Shown one piece after another: positions 12,753 to 21,759 of a stretch of 64,000 bases of DNA; the first letter of the stretch is position 1, and each line of letters starts with the position of its first letter. The DNA comes from Boswellia sacra (Eukaryota; Streptophyta; Magnoliopsida; Sapindales; Burseraceae): positions 124,001 through 188,000 of the forward strand of contig SNVD02002434.1 of the NCBI GenBank assembly GCA_013180625.2, in the 5' to 3' direction. Below the pieces are notes generated by a model. The model worked only from the letters and a program-made list of their open reading frames with translations, made no database searches and had not been told where the DNA came from. The position numbers were made by a program, and so were the translations under genes.

Positions 12753-13135
12753 CTATAAATCTGAAAGGGAGAAAGGTGAATTTGATGATAGCAAGACAAT
12801 ACTTAGTGTGGCTGTGGCTGCTTTCATTCTCTGCATCAGAGCAAATCGTAACATAAAGGTAATGAGCAATCACTTACCATCTAGTACTAGGCTGGCCCAA
12901 AATATTATTCACTTGATGCAAACTTCATTTTCTTAGTAGTTGAACATATGAAATAACTTAGATATTTCAACTATTGACTAGCTGTTTGGGCTGTCTTTTC
13001 TTATTTCAGAAGAGTACACATTTAGCTGAGCACATTATTGCCAGTGAATGGGTTCAACATCAAGGACTAAAGTATCTATATGTCTCTCTTTACAATATTG
13101 GTGTACTTTTGTACAGAAATAAGCAACTGAAAGAG
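12753..13135 (+). pseudogene. Captured two-exon host gene fragment, separase-like by recollection
   Basis: Two blocks, 12753-12858 and 13010-13135, have proper borders (GCAG before the first, AAG|GTAATG after it, TTTCAG before the second, GAG|GTACA after it) and join in frame. The first contains SVAVAAFILCIRANRNIK; the second contains AEHIIASEWVQHQGLKYLY and NIGVLLYRNKQLKE. The product looks alpha-helical, like TPR-type repeats, and resembles part of plant separase as I remember that family; this identity is tentative. No start, stop or other exon is visible. The block lies between the MULE left end and the Ulp1-like gene, in the same orientation as that gene, which suggests host DNA picked up by the transposon. 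Confidence 0.5.
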
Positions 13136-14054
13136 GTACATGCCTTCATGGAGTGATGTGGTTCCTAATTTTGTTCTTATTGATGCATAATTATTTCTCA
13201 TAACCATGATCTAGTTTGGAAACTAAAGCCAAACCCACATGAATGATTATAGTATAAATATATCCCAATTAGGTGGCTTCAAGGAGATTTAGACCTTTGA
13301 TCTGTGGTTCAAATCCGGGCCTTTTACCAGTAAGTCTAGCAACTGGGGATGAAGCCAATATCACATCGTTACAGCAATTTATTTGCAAAGTTTTAGTCGT
13401 CTCATTTTGATGGACTTGTTAAACATTTTTCTAATTCAAGTTTAAAAAGTTTGACTTTGATTTTTTTCTTTTTTTAATTTCTTTTTGCAGAATGAAATGA
13501 AATGATCATCATGATAGCTTCATGCCATATAAATATTAGGGTGCATGTATTTTTATTTTCTTAACATTGATAATGGAGACATCATGTAAAATTGATTTTG
13601 GTTGGAGGAACTAAAAATTAAATAATTTCAGACACCTCGCTTATCATTGCTTTCTCCAATTGCTCATGCAATTGCTATCTGCTCCCAGAATAGATGACCA
13701 AACTAGTTAGCCATATAATCAATTACTAAACAAAAGATCAAAACATAGAAGACTAGATTTGAGCTCAGCTTTTGGGAATGGCTTCCAAATATTTGGAATT
13801 CATGTGCTATGAAAATATAAGTTGAACCATGGAAAAAATTTAGTATTAGCAATTTATGCATCCTTGTGGCTGCGTAGACTATTTAAGATGAAACTGATCT
13901 TTTGGTATTATTCTTATGATTTTCTGCAAGATAAATTTCTGGTGTTAGATGTATTGAGAAGTGCCAAAGAAGCAAACATTGCTACCCTTAGGCACTTGTT
14001 ATGCAATCTGCCTTTCAGCACGACCCGCCGACCGGAATCATAAGAATAAATATT

Positions 14055-14549
14055 AAACTGTAATATTGCTTATGAAAATCTAGTTTATGCTTATGAAAAC
14101 CTTGCCTACAACAGCTTACTTGTGATATTGAACATGATATTTCATTATTTACATTGAAGTCATTGATTTATTGCATTATGCTCTTGTTATGCAATCTGCC
14201 TTTCTGCACGATCGGGTCGTGCAGTCAGCACGACCCGGTCGTGCAGAAAGGCAGATATGCCTTATTAAATTTTTTGATCTTCAATTTTTTTTTTTTTTGT
14301 GATAACATCCGAAACCAATATAGAGTTGTTGTTGAACATATTGATGAGATTGAAATAAACTCTTGATTGCCATGTTATGTTTTGTTGTGATTATAATGAG
14401 ACAAATCTAGTTTAGGTTTTTGAAACTTAGTTTAAACTGTAATATTGCTTATGAAAATCTAGTTTATGCTTATGAAAATCTTGCCTACAACAGCTTACTT
14501 GTGATATTGAACATGATATTTCATTATTTACATTGAAATCATTGATTTA
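14055..14549 (+). repeat. Direct duplication of ~115 bp
   Basis: The segment 14055-14169, starting AAACTGTAATATTGCTTATG, is repeated almost exactly at 14434-14549. A palindrome copy (14187-14257) and about 180 bp of other sequence lie between. It marks a local duplication inside the MULE that involved the palindrome. Confidence 0.85.
14187..14257. repeat. Paired palindrome copies (CACGACC/GGTCGTG type)
   Basis: Two palindromic cores, GCACGATCGGGTCGTGCAG and GCACGACCCGGTCGTGCAG, lie side by side. ATGCAATCTGCCTTT precedes them and the mirrored AAAGGCAGAT follows. This is a tail-to-tail version of the unit at 12228 and 17646. Confidence 0.85.
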
Positions 14550-14724
14550 ATTCCCTATATACTTATCATAAGTGACATTGGTGATGGGAAAGATTTTAAT
14601 GATTGATGATTCATCGATAATTTTCTTGTTTTCCTTCTACATGTGATTTATTCCGTATGATTAATTCCTTATCTTGATTAAGATTGTTGATTTACATTGT
14701 TACATGTGAAGGGTTTTTTCAAAG

Positions 14725-17178
14725 ATGGTTAAAGCAAGGAAATTCAAAGCAACTGCGAGGGGAACGAAGAAAGGCAAAGAAAAGATGTTATCAATTGAGA
14801 AGCGAAAGACAGAAGAAGAAAGGATAAAATCATTTCAGGACAGGCCACACGAAGAAATGAATGTTGATGAGGTAGGTTGGAACACCTTCTATTTTGGAAA
14901 TACTGAAAAATTTTTCCTTCACTCTTATTACAGTACTAAATATTAAAATGGTATCATGCTTGCAGGCCCAATTGAAGGACATTGATTTTTTTCCTGCAAA
15001 GATAACCTGTAGGTCAAAGATCAATGAGGTTTTAACTTTGATTCGAGAAACTCTTTCAAAGTCACAGATGAAGCTGTTTAAAGATTCATGCTTCGGCCAT
15101 TTTGAGGGAATGCAACAAATACAATTTTCATCGTGCATTTACCACAACATGCTTTTGCGGGAAGTGGATAGTGACGATGAGGGTATGACCTTTCTTGTCA
15201 ATGGAAAGAAGGTTACATTTTCATGGAGAAATTTTGCATCGATTACGGGGTTACGGTTTGGAAATTTTCCCCGTTATGATCCAGGAAAGATAGTCCCCAA
15301 AACGCAGAGCTTGTGTCATGGTCTACTGGGTGGAAGAGTTAGGTTCAACCATGGAGAATTACAAGCGGCATTCAAACAAAGCTCAGATAAAGATGACATG
15401 CTAAGAGTAAAATTGGTAATGTTGTATTTCTTGGAGTGTGCATTGTTGGGTAAAGAACCAACAACTAAAATTAAGATAGACCATATTCATTTGCTTGATG
15501 ATATCGATGTGTTCAATGCATATCCCTGGGGCCGAAAATGCTTTGACATGACATTAAACAGCATGAGGAAGAACATTCAGGATCGACATAGCAAGTGGAA
15601 TGTTAAGAAATTGCAGAAGAGCACACACAGAGAGCATTATAACTTGCATGGTTTCCTGTATGCATTTCAGGTAAAATGGTGGTACCGTATTCCCTTTTGT
15701 TGTCCGTTGTTTAATATCTTAGAGCCTAATAATATCTTCTTTCTGTGTAATAGGTGTGGGTGTATGAGACATTTGAGCAATGTAATCCTAGACTGGCAAT
15801 TAGGTTGGAAAAAAAGGGTGCTTTAATTCTTAGATGGATTACAAGAAGTTATCACACCAACAAGGAAGTGCAAGACATCATTTTCCGTTAATCTCAGGTA
15901 TGGACTAACGGAATAAGTATGTTTGTATTTTTAGTAAGATGTATATTACATTTAATAACCTTTTCGTTTATGTACATTTTGTAGGTTGAATCTAAAAGTC
16001 ATTCTCCCGCCCAACCAGGTGAGTCCCCCACCCCATACACTTTAACATTTTTGCATTATGGAAAACTAAAGATTACAAAAACGAGGTTTACACTTAAACA
16101 CGATTCAGATGAGGGGCCAAAAGATGAGCATACGGCAGAAGATAGAGCCACGTCGCCCCATGAAGAAATTGATAAAACACCTACCGCTTCACCTCCTGTA
16201 GCGGATACTGATTATCATGGGGCGGACATGCATTCAAGTATTGAAGAACGATTGGATCGCATGGTAATATTTTCCATTCCCTAATTTGCTTTTTAACGTT
16301 ATTGTTTGACTATTGCACATAACAATCAAATTTTTCTCTTTTCTTGATTGTTTTATAGCATGAGAAGATCGTCCACATGGAGGGTGAGATAGGCTATCTT
16401 CGTGCTGCAGAACGTAAAAGGGAGGCTGACATCACCGAAAGACTTCATCGGATGGAGACCTCGATTAATCAAATCCTTTCATTTATACAAGTTTAATACG
16501 GAGATTCCCGACAGTAATATAGTTCTCCTTCTCCGGTCAATAATACTTTTACTTCTTTGTTGTAGCTTCTGTCTCACATGACTTGTCTTTCGGCAATTCT
16601 TTTGTTTCTTAGGTTTTTATTCCAATAAACGTTGGGAAAGTTCATTGGGTGTTGGGAGATGTTAACATGAAAGAATGCAAGATCGATGTATATGACTCGG
16701 ACCACACTCTATACTTTTTTTTTGTAACCGAGGTGTCCGGGCCAGCTTACGCGCACCACGACTAATCCTCGGAGGAAACTAGCGCAACCACACTCTATAC
16801 GCAGAAGATGAATTTCAAAGTCACTTGTCGCCATATGCCCGGATGATTCCTTCATTGCTACAGGCCATTGATGGGAACAACAGTGGTGGTGCAGATCCAT
16901 GGCTCGTCATTCGAGTCGAAGGTGTTCCACAACAACAAATAAGGTTACTTCCATTTAAAACTAAACTTGTTTTATTTATCGTAATATCCACTCTTGAAGT
17001 TGTAACTAACCATTATGTTCTGTTCTTGTGCAGTGGAGATTGTGGAGTTTTTGTTATCATGTTTCTTAATTGCCTGGTTACTGGTGAGTCTGTAGAAGTT
17101 ATACGTCATCCAAACCATGCTCGAAACTATAGGAAGGAGTTGGCGGCAGACATGTTCGATATGAGATTGTGGAAATGA
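14725..17178 (+). pseudogene. DUF1985 / Ulp1-like (C48 cysteine protease) gene carried by the MULE
   Basis: Ulp1-type enzymes process SUMO. Exons read from the sequence are 14725-14871 (Lys-rich start, MVKARKFKATARGTKKGKEK), 14966-15670 (DUF1985-like: CIYHNMLLREVDSDDEGMTF, FSWRNFASITGLRFG), 15754-15897 (VWVYETFEQCNPRLA), 15985-16018, ~16051-16263, 16360-16496 (coiled-coil-like: GEIGYLRAAERKREADITER), 16613-16943 and 17034-17178. The catalytic triad is visible: His in KVHWVLG, Asp in IDVYDSD, Cys in SGDCGVF, formed across the 16943/17034 junction. Two faults disable it: a stop at 15889-15891 just before the end of exon 3, and a SINE-like insertion in the exon between the Asp and the Cys. The exon near 16360 also runs into a stop at 16494. 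Confidence 0.85.
16715..16786 (-). mobile_element. Short SINE-like retroposon in the Ulp1 catalytic exon
   Basis: A 72-bp insert starts with a run of T (poly-A tail on the minus strand) and is flanked by a perfect 14-bp direct repeat, ACCACACTCTATAC, at 16701-16714 and 16787-16800. Read on the minus strand it contains GTAAGCTGGCCCGGACACC before the A-run, a 3' end I associate with plant SINEs. It is too short for a full SINE and is probably 5'-truncated. Insert plus duplication add 86 bp, which shifts the frame. Confidence 0.85.
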
Positions 17179-17645
17179 GCTCCCAAACCATGGTGAAATC
17201 CTGCATTGTAGAAACTTTGTAATACTCGTTCGGATGTATGTATTTGATTTTGATGGAACGAGTAATTATAGAGTAGAACATTTGGTGATGTTATTATCGT
17301 TTGTATCCATGTAAAGCTCAGAGGAGCTGACAACTTGTAAAGCTCATTTTGTGTTAACATATTACTTTTCCTTTGGCATGTGTCTGTCTTCTACGTGAGA
17401 AAAATCTTATTTCATACATCTTATTTTTGTGTCATGGTCTGTCTTAGATGTGGTGCAGATACATTTGATTGTTCCATTTGCTGTTGTGTTTGTGCCTGCA
17501 AAGAAACAGGATGAACTAGTAATGCATGCCTCCCAGTTTGCTAGTTGAGGAGATTCAATAGAAGTTGTATTTCTGTTGAATGGCACTGGATTTCAGTTAA
17601 ATGGGTGAAGGGGGATCATGATAATGTTTTGCCACAAATTGAGAC

Positions 17646-17985
17646 GGGTCGTGAAGCATTCTGGTTTTCTGCACGACACGGTCGTGCAGTCAACACGACC
17701 AGGTCGTGCAGAAAGGCAGATTGCATTAGGCAATCTGTGAACTCGCACGACTGGGTCGTGCAGTCAGCACGACCGGGTCATGCAGAAAGGCATATTGCAT
17801 TTGCAATCTGTGAACTCGCACGACCGGGTCGTGCAGAAAGGCAGATTGCATTTGCAATCTCCAAAATTGCACGACGGGGTCGTGCAAATTGCACGATTGG
17901 GTCGTGAAAAAAGGCAGATTGCATTTGCAATCTCCAAAAATGCATGACCCAGTCGTGCAAAAAGGCAGATTGCATTTGCAATCTC
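17646..17985. repeat. Array of about nine imperfect palindromes in the MULE
   Basis: Units such as GCACGACCGGGTCGTGCAG recur with spacers reading AAAGGCAGATTGCATTTGCA, itself partly self-complementary. Individual cores vary at the centre (ACACGG, ACCAGG, ACTGGG, ACCGGG, ACGGGG, ATTGGG, ACCCAG), so the copies have diverged. The array lies just after the Ulp1-like gene and just before the 3' end of mudrA. Confidence 0.88.
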
Positions 17986-18279
17986 CAAATGCGCTATTAC
18001 ATAATGCTTTGCCCTGTTTTAGATGTCACTCTTGTCGATTTCTGTTCATATTATATAAAATTACAATGTAAGAGAAATGAAATTGAATTACAATGGATAC
18101 CTAACCGGTGTACAAGAACAACTTAATAATAATGTTATTTATTGAAGTCATTAGGCAACAACATCCACCAATAACATGTCCAACAAAACAATTACAACAC
18201 ACACATCTATAAATGATTGCAACACACACATCATCCAAAGCATAAAGTAAAGCTTTTACAAAGCAGTAGATACATGTGG

Positions 18280-20715
18280 TTACTCCCCACCGGCATCATT
18301 TAATGGAGCCTCCGGATTTCTTTGGGTTGACAGCGGATTCGTCGACCTGTATGTCTTCCGATTATGACTTCTGCCACCACACTGCCCACATTTACGTGAT
18401 GTCCTTTCTTCACCCAACGATGGAATTCGATTCTTCTTTTGCCTTCCTCGACTGCGACATTTCGCGGGGGGTAATATTATACGTGCCTCGACATCATCTG
18501 GGATATCCCACTCCTCATCCGAACCAACAGGGTAGATAACTTCCGCATATACAGTCAATAAGACTTCGGACCTATAAAAATGATGAGTAAAATTATAGAC
18601 TGATAAGTTACGCTCTACACACTGCAATAACGTGTTTGCATGGTAACTGTTCAATCTGGAATTCTCGGCAGCTACATGTTCTTGCATGCAAGTCTACATG
18701 ACCATCTAAATATCCACTTTTGACAGTAAACTCGTGTAGGCTAATTAGAACAACTCTATAAGAAAGGCCTTCCTCGTGCCTATTTTTCAACTATTTTTCA
18801 GCCCATGTTGTTAGTGGAGTTGTCATGTTAATTGCCTCCTCCCTACGTGTACAAAACCATTTTTGTAACACCTCTGATATAATATGATCCATTAGCTTCA
18901 TAATGGGAAATTCTCGTGCTTCCTTGAGAACACCATTCAGGCACTCTGCAATATTGGTTGTCAAAATACTATACCTTCTGCCATCAAAATGCGAACGAGC
19001 CCACTTTGCATACCCAGCTTCGTGTAGATATTGTGCAATAAGGTGGTCGATTCCATTAATTTGTCGCATTAGGTCCTCAAACTCACATTGACGATAAACT
19101 TTGCTGGCTGTGAAGAATATATCACTTATAACCACATCTTTGAATTTGGCCCTAAGATTTTGTGAAATATGATACACACAAGCACCATGTTGAGCATCAG
19201 GAAACACTTTACCCACCCCCTTGCCTATGCTTTTATGACGATCAGAGATTATCACAATATCTTCAACGGAACCAATAGCATCCTTCAATTTCGTTAAAAA
19301 CCATTCCCATGATGCATCATTCTCAGAGTCAACAACGCCAAACGCCAAAGGATAAATTTGATTGTTACCATCCATGCATGCGGCCACAAGCAGGGTGCCT
19401 CTATATTTGCCCTTCAAAAAGGTACCATCCACAGCAACAACGAGCCTTATACAAGTTCTAAAGCCACGTATGGAAGCACCCAAGGCAAAAAAGAAATATA
19501 AGAAATGGTCATGTGGATCAGTATGTATATGAGTGATAGTGCCGTGATTATGCTTCTCTAAAGTATGACAGTATCTTGGCAATAACCTGAATGAATCTTC
19601 TGGTGAACCCCGAACCAACTGTAACGCATGCTCCCGCGCTCGCCATGCCTTTCCATAAGAAATATGAATTCCAAAATTCTTTGCTACATCATGTCTGATA
19701 TCATTAGGCCTATAAGTCACTCCAACATTATTGTACTTCTCATGAATATCCATAGCAATTAACTTTGATGTAGCTTGACGATGATCTCGCTCAAGATTGT
19801 TAAGAGCACATGTATGTACGTCACAAAACTTTGTCACCTTAAAAAGATCACAATTCTTGATTTTCATGGCACGAAGTCGCCACTTGCAAAATTCATCTAT
19901 ACATGCTATCTTGTAAAGGGTTTTGTTGGACTTTTTTACCCTAAACTGAAAGTTCCTTCTTACTGCTAAAATGCTAATCTTGTTTTGCAAATCCCTCTTA
20001 TTCTTGAACACACTGCTTACATATACATCGGTGTTACTATCAGAAAGTCTACATGATGACCCAACATTAGAAGTGCCCAATGAATTAGAATTACTCCCTA
20101 TTTCTTGATTAGATGAAAACTCATTACCTCTACGAAAATAACCTTCACGATTAGATTGAGAAATGTCACATGAACGCGATTCTGGTGCTTCGACATGATC
20201 AAAATTATGTTCATCATCCAAGGGACTAGGATCGAGATCAATATTAATTAATGGTTCTTCCAACACATCATCTTCATTAATAGTGGAAGGAATTGCATGA
20301 CAACGTTCTTCTGGGTATGTTGACGGAACACTGGTAAGAAGTTGGTTACTACCCTCCCTCGAATCTATACCATTTTCAATATCATTTTCATATGAACGGG
20401 GTTCAACAATTGCATATAAGGGAATCCTATTTGAAGAGTCCACATTGAGGTTTTCCTCCAAGAAATATTCAAATCTTCATCACTTTCTACTATTGATGGA
20501 GGAAGTGGAATATGTGCCCTTAACACATATTGCAATGAAAATGTGTTTTCCTCTAATGACTTATTGGTGACTTCAGAAACTTTACGAACTAACTCTTCAT
20601 AGGTTGTTGACATAGGCAAAGTCACACCTTTGCTTCTACGACCATTGAAAAAAAATTCTCTGCCACTTGACACCTATTCACCATCATACACGATAGAAAA
20701 ACAAACATTATCCAT
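18280..20715 (-). pseudogene. mudrA-type MULE transposase, decayed
   Basis: MudrA cuts and moves the element by DDE chemistry. The minus strand begins at ATG 20715 (MDNVCFSIVYDGE) and hits a TAG at 20674-20676. It resumes with SSGREFFFNGRRSKGVTLP and has a one-base deletion near 20461. It then runs open for about 550 codons with MULE landmarks: RNFQFRVKKSNK and CKWRLRAMK (zinc-ribbon-like N domain), VAVDGTFLKGKYRG (first Asp), VIISDRHKSIGKGV (second Asp), CVYHISQNL and TTNIAECLN. A TAG at 18791-18793 precedes the SWIM zinc finger (CSCREFQIEQLPCKHVIAVC). A two-base loss near 18612 shifts the frame before the C-terminal zinc knuckle (CGQCGGRSHN). At least two stops and two frameshifts make it non-functional. 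Confidence 0.93.
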
Positions 20716-20854
20716 TCACTAAAGCCTGCAATACCAATACAAAACATTATAATTAATTTAAAACAGATTTCACTCTATTGCACGACCGTTAGACAAGTAT
20801 TATGTATCATGACTATTTCGACAAAAGTATTATATACCATGACTAATTGGAGAA

Positions 20855-21205
20855 AAGGGTCGTTTTGCACGATACCATGACTAATTGGAGAAAAGGGTCG
20901 TTTTGCACGACCCTTTGGAGAAAGGGTCGTTTTGCACAACCCTTTGGAGAACGGGTCGTGCACCCTTTGGAGAAACGTGGAGAAAGGGTCGTGTTGCACG
21001 ACCCTTTGGAGAAAGGGTCGTGTTGCACGACCCTTTGGAGAAACGTGGAGAAAGGGTCGTTTTGCACGACCCTTTGGAGAAAGGGTCGTGTTGCACGACC
21101 ATTTGGAGAAAAAGGTCGTGCAGCACGCCCCTTTGGAGAAACGTGGAGAAAGGGTCGTTTTGCACGACCCTTTGGAGAAAAGGGTCGTGCAGCACGACCG
21201 TTTTC
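20855..21205. repeat. Tandem array of AAAGGGTCGT..ACGACCCTTT palindromes near the MULE right end
   Basis: About ten or eleven units of roughly 28 bp alternate AAAGGGTCGT, TTGC and ACGACCCTTT, joined by GGAGAA. Some units carry an extra ACGTGGAGA, giving about 38 bp. It shares the CACGACC/GGTCGTG core with the array at 17646-17985 but has a different spacer. It lies upstream of mudrA, between its start and the element end. Long open frames here on both strands come only from the repeat and are not genes. Confidence 0.92.
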
Positions 21206-21691
21206 TGAAAAAGGTGCAAAACATCCTTACATAAAAAATGGACCACTTCAAGCCTTAATTTCCTTCAACATTGACCACTTCAACAGATATCAAACATAAA
21301 AAATGGAAAAAACAAATCTCAAGACAAATCTCAAGAGAAAATCAACTATGAATACCTTCACTCACTAGCTTCTTGGATTCAACAATCAACTTCTTGGATT
21401 TCAATCTTCACTCACTAGCTTCACACTGCTTTAGTGGGAAAATTTTCAGATGCCGTTTTGTTGGAGAGTTGGGAGAGTCGTTTTGGAGTGTTGGTGTAGG
21501 CGAGTTCTGTTGGAGCCGTTTTGGGCGAGTTCTCGTTCTGTGATGTTTTCTTCTCTTCTCTTGTCATTTTAACTTAGGGATAAATTGGACTTTTCATGTC
21601 CAAAAGGGGTCAAAATTAAGCAAATATCAAGAAGGGGTCAATTTTGAAAAAGAGACCCCAAAAGGGGTTAAATAAAAAAATAACCCTAGCT

Positions 21692-21718
21692 CTCTTTGGC
21701 GTGATTTTCGGAGGCCAT
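21692..21718 (-). pseudogene. Probable 5' end (first codons) of the threonyl-tRNA synthetase pseudogene, separated by the MULE
   Basis: Reading the minus strand from ATG at 21718 gives MASENHAKE. At the far end of the MULE, near 11540-11520, the same strand reads DENRAAKDDEY and then runs on into threonyl-tRNA synthetase exon 1. The shared stretch GAAAATC..GCC looks like one exon cut in two by the MULE, with a short target duplication of about 9 bases in which GATTTTC (plus strand) is common to both sides. The order and strand fit a single ancestral gene. The match is short, so this remains an inference. Confidence 0.5.
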
Positions 21719-21759
21719 AGCAGAGATTAGAGAAGCAATTGATGCGGTAAGAGTTAAAC

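Larger units (their letters stand above)
11545..21700. mobile_element. ~10-kb MULE with Ulp1-like cargo (Kaonashi/KI-MULE type), decayed
   Basis: This block holds a mudrA transposase remnant (minus, 18280-20715) and a DUF1985 plus Ulp1 C48-protease gene (plus, 14725-17178), the combination known from plant KI-MULEs. Its ends are related in inverted sense. The left end carries two GACCCCTT boxes near 11570-11616 followed by ACTTATCCTTGAC. The reverse complement of the right end, near 21660-21570, shows the same pair of boxes followed by ATTTATCCCTAAG. The exact edges are uncertain because the outermost bases do not align well. GATTTTC occurs at both flanks (near 11530 and 21703) and may be the core of a 9-bp target duplication. 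Both flanks are pieces of the threonyl-tRNA synthetase pseudogene. Confidence 0.8.

Noticed and set aside
13285..13345. GGTTCAAATCCGGG resembling a tRNA B box
   Set aside because: No A box or cloverleaf around it; perhaps a relic of a tRNA-derived SINE but not supportable.
17646..17985. Possible CRISPR-like array because of regular repeats
   Set aside because: Repeats are diverged palindromes with near-identical spacers inside a plant transposon; spacers are not unique.
17545..18126. Open frames rich in Arg, Ala and His over the palindrome array
   Set aside because: Produced by the GCACGACC repeats on both strands, with no start context or family.
20775..21299. Several repeat-rich open frames of 74-158 aa on both strands
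   Set aside because: All arise from the palindromic tandem array; the same short phrases recur in every frame, so they are repeat artefacts.
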